Shown here in pieces: positions 8,315 to 17,564 of a stretch of DNA of 64,000 nt (position 1 is its first letter; each line of letters starts with the position of its first letter). A program made the position numbers and the translations under genes. A model generated the notes under the pieces. That model worked only from the letters and a program-made list of their open reading frames with translations, was not told where the DNA came from and searched no databases. The DNA lies in the NCBI RefSeq assembly GCF_030499575.1, contig NZ_JASTLC010000001.1, forward strand, positions 9,696,001-9,760,000, written 5' to 3'. This DNA comes from Streptomyces sp. DG2A-72 (lineage in GTDB: Bacteria; Actinomycetota; Actinomycetes; Streptomycetales; Streptomycetaceae).

Positions 8315-10549
8315 GTGAAAAGACGCAGAACCGCCCTGTTGTCCCTGACGGCCCTGCTGGCGGCGGCGCTCACCGCGCTGCCCGCCGCAGCCGACGAGGT
8401 CGAGCAACTCAAGAACGGCACCTTCGACACCACCACCGATCCCTGGTGGACTACGAGCAACGTGACCGCCGGTCTGTCCGGCGGACAGCTCTGCGCGGAC
8501 GTGCCGGGAGGCACCGCCAACCGCTGGGACGCGGCCGTCGGCCAGAACGACGTCACCCTGGTGAAGGGGGAGTCGTACCGGATCTCCTTCACCGCGAACG
8601 GCACACCCGAGGGCCATGTGGTGCGTGCGATCGTGGGGCTGTCGGTGGCTCCGTACGACACCTGGTTCGAGGTGAGCCCGCAGCTGAGCGTCTCCGGCAA
8701 CTCGTATGCCTACACGTTCACTTCGCCCGTCGACACCACCCAGGGCCAGGTCGGCTTCCAGCTCGGCGGCCAGGCGGACGACTGGCGGTTCTGCATGGAC
8801 GACGTGTCGCTGCTGGGCGGGGTGGAGCCGGAGCCGTACGAGCCGGACACCGGGCCGCGCGTGCGTGTCAACCAGGTCGCCTACCTGCCCGCAGGACCCA
8901 AGAACGCCACGCTGGTCACCGACGCCACCGGCAAGCTGCCCTGGCAGGTGAAGAACGCCGCCGGGACGACGGTCGCCCACGGCTGGACCGTGCCGCGCGG
9001 TACCGACGTGTCGTCCGCGCAGAACGTCCACTCGATCGACTTCGGCGCCTACCGCGGGCGCGGACAGGGCTTCACGCTGGTCGCCGACGGGGAGACGAGC
9101 CGCCCGTTCGACATCGACGCGCGCGCCTATGAGCAGCTACGTGTTGATGCGGTGAAGTACTACTACACGCAGCGCAGCGGCATCGCGATCCGCGACGACC
9201 TGCGGCCCGGCTACGGACGCCCCGCCGGCCATGTGAACGTCGCGCCCAACCAGGGCGACGCGAACGTCCCCTGCCAGCCCGGCGTCTGCGACTACACCCT
9301 CGACGTGACCGGCGGCTGGTACGACGCCGGCGACCACGGCAAGTACGTCGTCAACGGCGGCATCTCCACCTGGGAGGTGCTCAGCACCTACGAACGCTCC
9401 CTGCTGGCCCGCACCGGCCACCCGGCGAAGCTCGGCGACGGCTCGCTCGCCATACCGGAGAGCGGCAACAAGGTGCCGGACATCCTCGACGAGGCCCGCT
9501 GGGAGCTGGAGTTCCTGCTGAAGATGCAGGTGCCGGACGGGCAGCCGCTCGCGGGCATGGCCCACCACAAGATGCACGACGAGCAGTGGACCGGCCTGCC
9601 CCTGCTGCCCAGTGACGATCCGCAGAAGCGCGAACTGCACCCGCCGACGACCGAGGCGACCCTGAACCTGGCGGCGACGGCCGCGCAGGCGGCACGGCTG
9701 TACCGGCCGTACGACCGCCAGTTCGCGACCGAGGCACTGGCAGCCGCCCGCAAGGCCTGGTCCGCGGCGCTCGCGCACCCCGCGGTCCACCCCGACCCGA
9801 ACGACGGCACCGGAGGCGGCGCCTACCCCGACACCGACGCGACCGACGAGTTCTACTGGGCCGCCGCCGAGCTGTATCTCACCACCGGGCAGAAGGAGTT
9901 CGAGAAGCACATCCTGAACTCGCCGGTCCACACGGCCGACATCTTCGGACCCCTCGGCTACGACTGGGCCAGGACGGCCGCCGCCGGACGACTGGACCTG
10001 GCGACCGTCCCGAGCAAGCTGCCCGGCCGGGACAAGGTGCGCCAGTCGGTGATCAAGGGCGCCGACACCTACCTGGCCACCCTGAAGTCACAGCCGTACG
10101 GCATGCCGTACGCCCCCGAAGGCAACCTCTACGACTGGGGCTCCAACCACCAGATCCTGCACAACGCGGTCGTCATCGCCACCGCCTACGACCTCACCGG
10201 CGCCTCGAAGTACCGGGACGGCGCGTTGCAGAGCATGGACTACATTCTCGGCCGCAACGCGCTGAACATCTCCTACGTCACCGGCTACGGCGAGGTCGAC
10301 TCCCGCAACCAGCACAGCCGTTGGTACGCCCACCAGCTCGACCCGAATCTGCCGAACCCGCCGAAGGGCACGCTCGCCGGAGGCCCCAACTCAAGCATCC
10401 AGGACCCCTACGCACAGAGCAAACTCCAGGGCTGCGTCGGCCAGTTCTGCTACATCGACGACATCCAGTCCTGGTCGACGAACGAGCACACCATCAACTG
10501 GAACTCCGCCCTGACCCGGATGGCGTCCTTCGTGGCGGATCAGGGCTGA
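8315..10549 (+). CDS. Secreted GH9 cellulase with CBM4-like and Ig-like domains
   Basis: The product has 744 residues and a Sec signal peptide ([25 protein letters not shown] is its span, residues 2-26). A carbohydrate-binding module of the CBM4/9 type ([12 protein letters not shown]) covers about residues 30-165, the CelD-type Ig domain 175-265 ([17 protein letters not shown]), and the GH9 (alpha/alpha)6 barrel the rest. Catalytic signatures are [10 protein letters not shown] (Asp pair) and the C-terminal motif around [14 protein letters not shown] chose the GTG at 8315 because GAGGAG lies just upstream and the signal peptide starts there. It is expected to hydrolyse cellulose or cello-oligosaccharides and to be cellobiose-inducible through the CebR box. 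Its last 56 bases overlap the 3' end of qcrB on the other strand. Confidence 0.9.
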   Translation: MKRRRTALLSLTALLAAALTALPAAADEVEQLKNGTFDTTTDPWWTTSNVTAGLSGGQLCADVPGGTANRWDAAVGQNDVTLVKGESYRISFTANGTPEGHVVRAIVGLSVAPYDTWFEVSPQLSVSGNSYAYTFTSPVDTTQGQVGFQLGGQADDWRFCMDDVSLLGGVEPEPYEPDTGPRVRVNQVAYLPAGPKNATLVTDATGKLPWQVKNAAGTTVAHGWTVPRGTDVSSAQNVHSIDFGAYRGRGQGFTLVADGETSRPFDIDARAYEQLRVDAVKYYYTQRSGIAIRDDLRPGYGRPAGHVNVAPNQGDANVPCQPGVCDYTLDVTGGWYDAGDHGKYVVNGGISTWEVLSTYERSLLARTGHPAKLGDGSLAIPESGNKVPDILDEARWELEFLLKMQVPDGQPLAGMAHHKMHDEQWTGLPLLPSDDPQKRELHPPTTEATLNLAATAAQAARLYRPYDRQFATEALAAARKAWSAALAHPAVHPDPNDGTGGGAYPDTDATDEFYWAAAELYLTTGQKEFEKHILNSPVHTADIFGPLGYDWARTAAAGRLDLATVPSKLPGRDKVRQSVIKGADTYLATLKSQPYGMPYAPEGNLYDWGSNHQILHNAVVIATAYDLTGASKYRDGALQSMDYILGRNALNISYVTGYGEVDSRNQHSRWYAHQLDPNLPNPPKGTLAGGPNSSIQDPYAQSKLQGCVGQFCYIDDIQSWSTNEHTINWNSALTRMASFVADQG

Positions 10550-12020
10550 GGCTCGCCCGCTGCGCCTCCACCAGTTCCCCTGGCCGCTCATGGGCGGTCA
10601 GGGTGTGGAGCCGGGCCTGATCGAGCGGCTGGTGCACCTCGACGTACTCGCCGTGCGGCAGCCGCTTGATCACACCGGTCTCCCGGCCGTGCGCCACCAG
10701 CTCCTTGTCGCGGAGCTGGAGGCCCAGGCAGATGCGCCGGGTGACGACGAAGACGACCACCGGGACCACGAACACGGCGATCCTCACCGCCCACGTCACC
10801 GTGTTGATCGACAGATGCAGCCGGGTCGCCACGATGTCGTTGCCGCCGCCCGCCAGCAGGATCAGATAGAGGCTGATCCAGGCCGCGCCGATGCCCGTAC
10901 GCACAGGACGGTTGCGCGGCCGGTCCAGGATGTGGTGTTCCCGCTTGTTGCCGGTGACCCGGGCCTCCACGAACGGATACACGCCGATGAAGAGCAGCAG
11001 GAGCGGGAAGACGACGACCGGGATCAGCACGCCCATGACCAGCGTGTGCCCCCACAGATCGATCTCCCAGCCCGGCATCACCCGGACCAGACCCTCGGCG
11101 AACCCCAGATACCAGTCCGGCTGGGCGCCCGTGGAGACCTGGTCGGCGCGGAAGGGGCCGTACTGCCAGACCGGGTTGATCGTCGCGACCGCCGCGATCA
11201 GGGTGAGGACGCCGAAGACCAGGAAGAAGAAGCCGCCCGCCTTCGCCATGTACACCGGCATGAAGGGCGAGCCGACGACATTGCGCTCGGTGCGGCCGGG
11301 GCCCGCGAACTGCGTGTGCTTGTGGTAGAAGACCAGCAGGATGTGCGCCACCACCAGCGCGGCCATGATGCCCGGGACCACCAGGATGTGCAGCGAGTAG
11401 AAGCGGGCCACGATGTCGTCGCCGGGGAACTCGCCGCCGAACAGGAACATCGTCAGATACGTCCCCACGATCGGCACCGACAGCAGCGCGCCCTCGACGA
11501 ACCGCATCCCGGTCCCCGACAGCAGGTCGTCCGGCAGCGAGTAGCCCATCAGGCCCTCGAACAGGCCGAGGAACAGCAGGGACCAGCCGAACAGCCAGTT
11601 GATCTCACGCGGCTTGCGGAACGAACCCGTGAAGAAGTGCCGCATCATGTGCGTCAGCATCGCGGCCACGAAGATCAGTGCCGCCCAGTGGTGCAGCTGC
11701 CGGATCAGCAGCCCACCGCGCACATCGAAGCTGATCTCCAGGGTGGAGGCGTACGCCTCGGACATCCGGACGCCGTTCAGCGGCGCGTAACTGCCGTGGT
11801 ACACCACCTCGTTCATCGACGGATGGAAGAAGAAGGTGAGCCACACGCCGGTGAGGATCAGCACGATGAAGCTGTACAGGCAGACCTCGCCGAGCAGGAA
11901 CGACCAGTGGTCGGGAAAGACCTTCCGCAGGTACTTCTTGCCGAGCGTATGAGTGCCGAGGCGGCCGTCGAACCAGTCGGCGAGCCGCTCGCCCTTCCCG
12001 GGCCGCACGGTGGTGGTCAC
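10494..12020 (-). CDS. qcrB: Cytochrome b subunit of the bc1 complex, orphan copy
   Basis: The 508-residue membrane protein carries haem-b ligand histidines in [11 protein letters not shown]...THMMRHF and in FYSLHILVV...[10 protein letters not shown], and the quinol-site PDWY motif in [12 protein letters not shown]. It belongs with actinobacterial QcrB, which transfers electrons from menaquinol to cytochrome c within the membrane. The GTG start overlaps the TGA of the sigma gene upstream (GTGA), so translation is coupled. No qcrA, qcrC or ctaE is nearby, unlike the standard operon, so this looks like an extra, stress-controlled copy. The C-terminal 19 or so residues run into the antisense of the GH9 gene. 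Confidence 0.9.
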   Translation of the reverse strand: MTTTVRPGKGERLADWFDGRLGTHTLGKKYLRKVFPDHWSFLLGEVCLYSFIVLILTGVWLTFFFHPSMNEVVYHGSYAPLNGVRMSEAYASTLEISFDVRGGLLIRQLHHWAALIFVAAMLTHMMRHFFTGSFRKPREINWLFGWSLLFLGLFEGLMGYSLPDDLLSGTGMRFVEGALLSVPIVGTYLTMFLFGGEFPGDDIVARFYSLHILVVPGIMAALVVAHILLVFYHKHTQFAGPGRTERNVVGSPFMPVYMAKAGGFFFLVFGVLTLIAAVATINPVWQYGPFRADQVSTGAQPDWYLGFAEGLVRVMPGWEIDLWGHTLVMGVLIPVVVFPLLLLFIGVYPFVEARVTGNKREHHILDRPRNRPVRTGIGAAWISLYLILLAGGGNDIVATRLHLSINTVTWAVRIAVFVVPVVVFVVTRRICLGLQLRDKELVAHGRETGVIKRLPHGEYVEVHQPLDQARLHTLTAHERPGELVEAQRASLSPDPPRRTPSGSGRSSS

Positions 12021-12946
12021 GCCTCCTCCTTGTGGACGTGCGTGAGCTTGTCGGGATTGCTGACGATGTAGACGCTGGACACCCGGTCGCCCTCGGGCGT
12101 GAGGTCCATGACCATCACCGCGTACGGCTCGCCGCCCTGGAACAGCACCATCGCCTCGTCGCCGTTGACGCGGCGGTAGCGCAGTTCGAAGCCCTGCGCG
12201 ACACCCCGAGTGCGGTACGAGGTGAGGAGGCGGACCGCCTTGTCCCGGCCGTGCACCGGGCGCAGTCCCGCGCCCCTGCGCTTGCCGCCGCCGTCCGACC
12301 ACACCGTCACGTCCGGTGCGAGGATCTCCATCAGCGCGGCGATGTCCCCGCCGAGGGCCGCCTGCACGAACCGCTCGGTCGCCTCCCGGCGCACCCGCGG
12401 ATGCGCCTGGTACAGCGGCCGCCGCGCATGCACATGCGCCCGCGCCCGATGCGCCAGCTGCCGTACGGCCGCCGGGGTGCGGTCGATCAGCTCCGCGATC
12501 TCGGTGTGGGCGTACCCGAACACCTCGTTGAGCACGAACACCGCGCGCTCCAGCGGCGTGAGCGACTCCAGCACCACCAGCATCGCCAGCGACACGGACT
12601 CGGTGCGCAGCGCGGGATCGTCGGCACCGTCGTCGGCGACCAGCGGCTCCGGCAGCCAGGGACCGACGTAGGTCTCACGGGAGCGGTTGATCGCGGCGCG
12701 CCGTCCCAGCGCGTGGTTGACGGCGATACGGACCAGATACGCCCGGGGATTGTCGATCCCGTCGAGATCGCGGCCCCGGCCCCGGGCCGTCCAGGACAGC
12801 CAGGTCTCCTGGAGCACGTCCTCGGTGTCCGCGACACTGCCCAGGATGTTGTAGACGAGGCCGAACAGCAGCTCACGGTGGTCGACGAAGACTCCGGTCG
12901 CCTCGCTGAGTCGCTCGTCGGTGTCGGGCACAGGGAACTCGTACAT
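12017..12946 (-). CDS. ECF41-type sigma factor (SigJ-like) with SnoaL-like C-terminus
   Basis: Residues 1-170 contain sigma regions 2 (DTEDVLQETWLSW) and 4 (FGYAHTEIAELIDRTPAAVRQLAHRAR). The C-terminal 110 residues are a SnoaL-like extension carrying the DGGGKRRG and NPDKL motifs that mark ECF41 factors, where the extension regulates activity in place of an anti-sigma factor. GGAGG precedes the ATG. ECF41 genes usually sit by carboxymuconolactone decarboxylase-like or oxidoreductase genes; here the coupled partner is qcrB, which suggests the sigma factor drives its own operon and an alternative respiratory chain component. The direct repeats at 12994-13027 probably contain its promoter. Confidence 0.9.
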   Translation of the reverse strand: MYEFPVPDTDERLSEATGVFVDHRELLFGLVYNILGSVADTEDVLQETWLSWTARGRGRDLDGIDNPRAYLVRIAVNHALGRRAAINRSRETYVGPWLPEPLVADDGADDPALRTESVSLAMLVVLESLTPLERAVFVLNEVFGYAHTEIAELIDRTPAAVRQLAHRARAHVHARRPLYQAHPRVRREATERFVQAALGGDIAALMEILAPDVTVWSDGGGKRRGAGLRPVHGRDKAVRLLTSYRTRGVAQGFELRYRRVNGDEAMVLFQGGEPYAVMVMDLTPEGDRVSSVYIVSNPDKLTHVHKEEA

Positions 12947-12993
12947 GAACAGGCCTCCGCAGTGGTGCGCTCACTACTGCGAGGGCCGGAGGA

Positions 12994-13027
12994 GGCCGGA
13001 TTGTGACGTCGACGGCCGGATTGTGAC
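12994..13027 (-). promoter_or_regulatory. Tandem direct repeat, likely ECF41 autoregulated promoter
   Basis: Two identical 14-base units, GGCCGGATTGTGAC on the plus strand, lie at 12994-13007 and 13014-13027, 20 bases apart start to start. Read on the minus strand they give TGTCACA and CGTCACA; TGTCACA is the reported ECF41 -35 element, and CGTC, the reported -10, occurs 13 bases further on. The site is about 50-80 bases upstream of the sigma gene. The role is inferred from the known consensus. Confidence 0.55.
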
Positions 13028-13056
13028 ATACGTCTCACTGCTCGCCCATGCCGGAG

Positions 13057-13779
13057 TCAGGACGCGTCGTGGAAGACGAGCCCCAGCGAGTACCGGTGGC
13101 CGGAACGTACCGGGCTCACCCCGTGCCGCATCGCCCCGGCCGACCAGCCGCGCCGGGTGCGCACGGGCCGGTCCCGGGTCGTGAAGACCAGGCCGTGACC
13201 CTGCTCGAGCGCGGTGGCGGTGCCCCGCGACTGGGCCCTGGGCCGCTGCTCCACCATCAGGAACTCGCCGCCGGTGTAGTCGGTGCCGTACGCGTCGAGT
13301 CCGACGACCACCTGGAGCGGGAAGAGCATCTCGCCGAACACATCACGGTGCAGCGCGTTCCAGTCGCCCTCCCCATAGCGCAGCAGGATCTGCGCCGACC
13401 GGTCCTGTCCGGCCGCATGGCACCGCTCCAGCCACTCGTCGAGCGAGTCCGGCCAGGGCGCCGGGCGGTCGAGCCGGGCTGCCCAGTCACGGGCGATCGG
13501 CAGCAGGCGCGGATAGAGCGCGGCGCGCAGGGCGGCCACCGGGGCGGGCAGGTCATGGGTGAAGTAGCGGTACTCGCCGGAGCCGAAGCGGTGCCGTGTC
13601 ATGTCGACGGTGGTCCGGAACAGCTCCGGCTTCTCGTACAGCGCCGCCAGGTCGCGGCACTCCGCCGGGGTCAGCAGCCGGCCCGTCCGCGCGCTGCCGT
13701 ACGTGTCCAGCTCCTCGGCGAGGGCGGCCCAGTCCGTCCCCTCGACGCGGCGGCGGGCCCGGTCCGTGGTCAGCGTCAT
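13057..13779 (-). CDS. 2-oxoglutarate/Fe(II)-dependent dioxygenase
   Basis: The product has 240 residues. The C-terminal half holds the iron-binding triad: HRD in WNALHRDVFGEM, and the distal His in RHGVSPVRSGHRYSLGLVFHD, with the Arg of SGHRYSL suited to bind 2-oxoglutarate. The rest fits the double-stranded beta-helix of prolyl-hydroxylase-like 2OG oxygenases. I chose the ATG at 13779 because AGGACGG lies 10 bases upstream. It is a single gene, divergent from the toxin-antitoxin pair. Substrate is unknown; relatives act on nucleic acids, proteins or small molecules. Confidence 0.75.
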   Translation of the reverse strand: MTLTTDRARRRVEGTDWAALAEELDTYGSARTGRLLTPAECRDLAALYEKPELFRTTVDMTRHRFGSGEYRYFTHDLPAPVAALRAALYPRLLPIARDWAARLDRPAPWPDSLDEWLERCHAAGQDRSAQILLRYGEGDWNALHRDVFGEMLFPLQVVVGLDAYGTDYTGGEFLMVEQRPRAQSRGTATALEQGHGLVFTTRDRPVRTRRGWSAGAMRHGVSPVRSGHRYSLGLVFHDAS

Positions 13780-13881
13780 GAGATGGTCACCGTCCTGTGC
13801 GGTTCGTTCGTCGTGCTCTCGCTTCCGAGTCTGCCGCCCCGCCCGCGCCGCGTCCGGCGGGAATCGGACAGGGCGTTCCGG

Positions 13882-13921
13882 CCTGGTGGTACCGCGGTAT
13901 TGACGCTGTGACCTGGTGGTA
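13882..13921 (+). promoter_or_regulatory. Direct repeat in the antitoxin promoter region
   Basis: CCTGGTGGTA occurs at 13882-13891 and again at 13912-13921, 30 bases apart. A TTGACG (13900-13905) lies between them and GTACC-containing palindromic sequence follows at 13936-13949. Repeats of this kind upstream of a ribbon-helix-helix antitoxin commonly serve as its operator. The function here is inferred. Confidence 0.4.
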
Positions 13922-13957
13922 TTTACGAGTAAGTACCCGCGCGGTACCCTGAAGTGC

Positions 13958-14203
13958 ATGCCAGCCCTCAACGTGGAGTTCAGTGACCGCGAACTGGAGG
14001 ACCTGCGGCAGATCGCCAAGGAGCGGGGTACGTCGATGAAGGCGCTCGTGCGTGAGGCCGCAGCCGCCGACATAGCCCGCCACCGTGCTCTCCAGGAGGG
14101 CGCGGAGGCCTTCCGCCGGTTCTTCGCGTCCCACGCCGACGAGTTCGCGGCCGCCTTCCCCGACGACGAACCAGCCATCAAGGGCGAGGGGCGGGTCGCC
14201 TGA
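13958..14203 (+). CDS. Ribbon-helix-helix antitoxin
   Basis: This 81-residue acidic-tailed protein starts with a beta strand and two helices (LNVEFSDRELEDLRQIAKE then TSMKALVREAA) typical of Arc/CopG-type DNA-binding antitoxins. The C-terminal part (EGAEAFRRFFASHADEFAAAF) is probably the toxin-neutralising segment. The toxin gene begins 3 bases after its stop. It is expected to bind the toxin and repress the operon from the upstream repeats. The ATG at 13958 lacks a clear ribosome-binding site, so a short or absent leader is possible. Confidence 0.75.
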   Translation: MPALNVEFSDRELEDLRQIAKERGTSMKALVREAAAADIARHRALQEGAEAFRRFFASHADEFAAAFPDDEPAIKGEGRVA

Positions 14204-14206
14204 CCG

Positions 14207-14584
14207 ATGGCTTCCGTCGTCCATATCGACGTCCCGTGGCTGCTCCAGCGCCACGAAGAGGTCCTGCCCGACCAGCCGACCATCAACGACTTCTCGGCCC
14301 TGGTCGCCGCCGTCGCCCGCCATCGCGTCGACCCGCCGCGCCTCGGCGTGGACTCCGACCCGGCCTGGCGGGCCGCCGCCCTGCTGCACACGCTCGCCCT
14401 GCTCAAGCCGCTGCCGGCGGCCAACGCCCGCTTCGCCTGCGCCACCGCCGTGGCCTATATGTTCGTCAGCGACGTCGGCATCGACCCGCCCTACGGCGCC
14501 CTCGTCGATCTGGCCCGCGACCTGATCTCCGGCAAGGCCGACGTATACGGCGCGGCCGACCGGCTGCGCTCCTGGCAGATCTGA
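14207..14584 (+). CDS. Fic/Doc-like toxin with a degenerate Fic motif
   Basis: This 125-residue all-helical protein matches the Doc-sized fold in Streptomyces that is paired with small antitoxins. The segment at residues 67-77, KPLPAANARFA, aligns without gaps to the Fic motif HxFxxANxRxA, with Lys replacing the catalytic His. LLHTL just before it also fits the family. Canonical Fic or Doc proteins transfer AMP or phosphate and need that His, so this member may be inactive or may use different chemistry. It is translated right behind the antitoxin. Confidence 0.65.
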   Translation: MASVVHIDVPWLLQRHEEVLPDQPTINDFSALVAAVARHRVDPPRLGVDSDPAWRAAALLHTLALLKPLPAANARFACATAVAYMFVSDVGIDPPYGALVDLARDLISGKADVYGAADRLRSWQI

Positions 14585-14971
14585 CCCGGCCGCCACCAGT
14601 GCACTACGCGGGGGCGTGCGCGAGGGAGCGTGCGCGGCGCACCGGCGAGTGCGCCCGATTCACACGGGGCGCATGGAAAAACGGGAAAACAGGTGCCCAG
14701 AGGCGAGTTGCCGCCGCCTCTTGCTCTCTTGCAATGAGGCGGATGTTGCCCGAGTGCCTTGTCGGTCATGAGTGTGTTGTGCAAGGGTGAACAGCGCATG
14801 TGGGGGGCATTGGCGGAGTCGCATTCGTCCTGAGGGGAACAGGTCCGGATCGGCACTCGTGAATTCATGCTCCCCGCGTCGTCGCCCCAAAAGGTACGCA
14901 CCAACCCCTGAGTTCCTTTTCGGCGGCCAGAACATCTGAGAGTCACCTGCGCGTGGGAAGGAATCCGCTCA
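14585..14971. other. Intergenic region, 387 bases
   Basis: No convincing gene is visible between the toxin and the ricin-lectin protein. The stretch 14680-14945 is less GC-rich than its surroundings and presumably holds the promoter of the gene at 14972. I recognise no operator, riboswitch or terminator in it. Confidence 0.5.
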
Positions 14972-16567
14972 GTGCCCACCCCCCACCCCCCTCGCCCGCC
15001 CTACCCCCCGCCCGGCGGGGTTCCCGGAGAATCCGACGAGGACCTCGCCACCGGGCTGAGAGGCCGTACGGACGCCGAGGCCTCTCCTTCCGTCGCGCTG
15101 CTGATGGCGCGGCACTGGCGGCCCGCTCACGAATACGCGGTCATCTGCCTCGCCTCGAAGTCGGATGTCGCCTCCATGGTCACCGCCGCCGCATTTCACC
15201 AGGTTCTCGACCGGCTGGCGCTGGGCGAGCCTGCCGACGCGGTGCGCCCGCGGTTCCTCGTGGCCGTGCGGGACACCGTGGGGCAGTGGTCTGCCGAGGA
15301 GCGAATATCCGGTGTTCTGCCGGATTTGGTGAAACCCGCCGGGGGTCGCGGCATGCGTGCCGCGAAGTCCATGACGCCGGAAAATCGCAAGCTGGCCGAG
15401 CGTTCATTCCATGCCCTTCCCGGACTCGCCCGGTGTCTGCTGTGGCACACCGAGGTGGAGGCGGAGCCGATAACCGTTCCCGCCGGACTGCTGGGCATGG
15501 ACATCGACACCGCGACGGCCGCTCTCGAACAGGCGCGTGAAAAATTCCGCGAGGGTTGTGTACATGCTCATCGGGAACTCGCACCGAGCAAGGATTGCCG
15601 CTTCTACAACCGACTCCTCGATGTCCCGATCCGCCGGGGCGGCGCACTGCTGCCGGATGTCCAGCAGCATCTCGGAGAGTGCCGCTACTGCCGTTTCGCC
15701 GCCGAACAACTGAGTCATTTCGAGGGCGGATTGGGTGTGCTGCTCGCCGAGGCCGTGCTCGGCTGGGGCGCGCGCCGCTATCTCGACTCCCGTCCCGGCC
15801 GCGCCGAGCAGGGCACGCGGGCACGAGGCTCCGGCCGGCACGGCAGGGCGCGCCAGCGGATCCTGTCCCGTATCCCCGCGCCGGCCCGTCGACGTGTCGC
15901 CGTGGCGCCGCGGCCCACCCGGGCGCTGCTCACGAGCGTGGGGATCGCCTCCGCCGGGCTCTTGGCGGGCGTGCTGGTCTCCAGTCTGTGGGCTCCGGAC
16001 AGCGGAACCGACCCGACCGAGTCCGCCGCCGCGACCGGTGCCCCGGGAACGGCCACCGGGCCGGGCACCGCCCAACTCCCCACCGCACCACTGCAGTCCA
16101 CGCTGCGCAACGAGGCCGCGAACCTGTGCCTGGACATCCGCGGCGAGGCCAAGGCCGGCGCCGGGACCGAACTGGCCGCCTGCTCGTCCGACGAGACCCA
16201 GCAGTGGTCGTACGAAGTCGACGGACTGCTGCGCAGCGTGGCGAATCCGAGCCTGTGCCTGGACTCGCATGTGGACGCCGGTGTCGTCATCCTCGGCACC
16301 TGTGCCCCCGAGGACTCCGAGCGCGGCGACGACGTCCGCTACGACCTGACCGTGCGGGGCGAGTTGCTGGCCCGCTGGCAGGAGGGGCTCGCGCTGACGT
16401 CCACCACCAAGGACGAGGGTGCCGACATCGTCGTCAAGGTCCGTGACGGTTCCGGCGAGCAGCGCTGGCTGACCGACCAGGCGACGGCCGACACCGGGTC
16501 GCTGTCGATCGCCGGGACCGACGCCCCGTCCGTGCCGCCCGCCCGGCTCTCCGGCCGGACGGCCTGA
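14972..16567 (+). CDS. Sigma-like / zinc-finger / ricin-lectin membrane protein
   Basis: The 531-residue protein has a mixed architecture. Residues 35-85 resemble an ECF sigma region 2 (VALLMARHWRPAHEYAV...AFHQVLDRL). Residues 120-200 have helices resembling a degenerate region 4. Around residue 231, HLGECRYC resembles the zinc-binding HxxxCxxC of anti-sigma factors. One membrane helix follows at about 319-340, then a ricin B beta-trefoil (370-510, QQWSYEVDG and LCLDSH). GGAAGGA precedes the GTG start. I infer a sensor whose outer domain binds sugar and whose inner part derives from a sigma/anti-sigma pair; the paralogue is at 2-1018. The 3' end overlaps the convergent dehydrogenase gene by 134 bases. 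Confidence 0.65.
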   Translation: MPTPHPPRPPYPPPGGVPGESDEDLATGLRGRTDAEASPSVALLMARHWRPAHEYAVICLASKSDVASMVTAAAFHQVLDRLALGEPADAVRPRFLVAVRDTVGQWSAEERISGVLPDLVKPAGGRGMRAAKSMTPENRKLAERSFHALPGLARCLLWHTEVEAEPITVPAGLLGMDIDTATAALEQAREKFREGCVHAHRELAPSKDCRFYNRLLDVPIRRGGALLPDVQQHLGECRYCRFAAEQLSHFEGGLGVLLAEAVLGWGARRYLDSRPGRAEQGTRARGSGRHGRARQRILSRIPAPARRRVAVAPRPTRALLTSVGIASAGLLAGVLVSSLWAPDSGTDPTESAAATGAPGTATGPGTAQLPTAPLQSTLRNEAANLCLDIRGEAKAGAGTELAACSSDETQQWSYEVDGLLRSVANPSLCLDSHVDAGVVILGTCAPEDSERGDDVRYDLTVRGELLARWQEGLALTSTTKDEGADIVVKVRDGSGEQRWLTDQATADTGSLSIAGTDAPSVPPARLSGRTA

Positions 16568-17564
16568 GGGGCGCGGTTCCCGGCTGACTCACCACGTCCC
16601 GTGGGGGGTTGTCCGCCAGGAACCCGGCCACGTTCTGGACGGCGGCCAGGGCGATACGGACCAGCGTCTCCCGGGTGACTCCCGCGGCGTGCGGGGAGAG
16701 CACCACGTTCGGGGCCCTGAGCGGACGCAGGGCGGGCGTGGGCGGTTCGGGGTCGAAGACGTCGATGCCCGCCCCGGCCAGGGCGCCCCGTTCCAGCGCG
16801 TCGGCGAGGGCGTCCTGGTCGATCAGGGCACCCCGGGCGGTGTTGATCACGAACGCGGTCGGTTTGAGGAGCGCGAGGCGTTCGGCGTTCAGCAACTGCC
16901 GGGTCTCCTCCGTGAGGGGCGTGTGCAGGCAGACGTAGTCGGCGGTGCGCAGCAGCTCGTCGAGCGGTACATGACGGGCGCCGCCGAGGCGGGCCTCCGT
17001 CTCCGGCGGTACGGGTCGCCGCGCGGCGTAGACGACGGTCATGTCGAACGCGACCGCGCGCCGGGCGACTTCCTGCCCGATCTGCCCCAGGCCCACGACG
17101 CCGAGGGTCTTGCCGGACAGCTCGGTGAGGGAGCGCTGTAGCCGGGGGAGTGCCCAGTCGGCCTCGACGAGGGCGGTGTGCGCGGGGATCAGCTGCTTGG
17201 CCAGGGCGAGCATGAGGGCGAAGGCCTGCTCGGCGACGTTCTGCGCCTCGGCGCCGCTGGAGCCGATCGTGCAGACGGGCACGGAGCGGGCGCGGGCGGC
17301 GGTCACGTCGACGTAGTCGAAGCCGTGGCTCGCGCACTGCGCCAGCTCCAACTCCGGTGCGGCAGCCAGGTGTTCGGCGGTCACCGGGGCGAGCGCCGTC
17401 ACGATGACGTGCGCCGCGCGCAGGGCGGCGGGGTCCTCGTCGGCGGCCTCGACGACGGTGACGTGCGCCTCGCCTGGGAGCAGGGTGGCGAGTCCGGCTC
17501 CGGTCGCCCGGCCGCCGACGTGGGGTGCGACGACGGCGAGGACGTTCTTCTTCGCGTCGGTCAT
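16434..17564 (-). CDS. D-isomer-specific 2-hydroxyacid dehydrogenase
   Basis: The protein is a NAD-dependent dehydrogenase: Rossmann motif GVVGLGQIGQEVA (about residue 155), the substrate-binding loop CLHTPLTEETR, the catalytic Arg in INTARGALIDQ, the Glu in DVFDPEPPTP and the catalytic His in LSPHAAGVT. The ATG overlaps the stop of the upstream oxidase gene (ATGA), so the two are co-translated, which suggests both act on the same hydroxy or keto acid. Family length is near 320-330 residues; here about 45 extra Arg-rich residues run antisense through the 3' end of the ricin-lectin gene, implying loss of the original stop. Confidence 0.85.
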   Translation of the reverse strand: MTDAKKNVLAVVAPHVGGRATGAGLATLLPGEAHVTVVEAADEDPAALRAAHVIVTALAPVTAEHLAAAPELELAQCASHGFDYVDVTAARARSVPVCTIGSSGAEAQNVAEQAFALMLALAKQLIPAHTALVEADWALPRLQRSLTELSGKTLGVVGLGQIGQEVARRAVAFDMTVVYAARRPVPPETEARLGGARHVPLDELLRTADYVCLHTPLTEETRQLLNAERLALLKPTAFVINTARGALIDQDALADALERGALAGAGIDVFDPEPPTPALRPLRAPNVVLSPHAAGVTRETLVRIALAAVQNVAGFLADNPPRDVVSQPGTAPLRPSGRRAGRAARTGRRSRRSTATRCRPSPGRSASAARRNRHGP

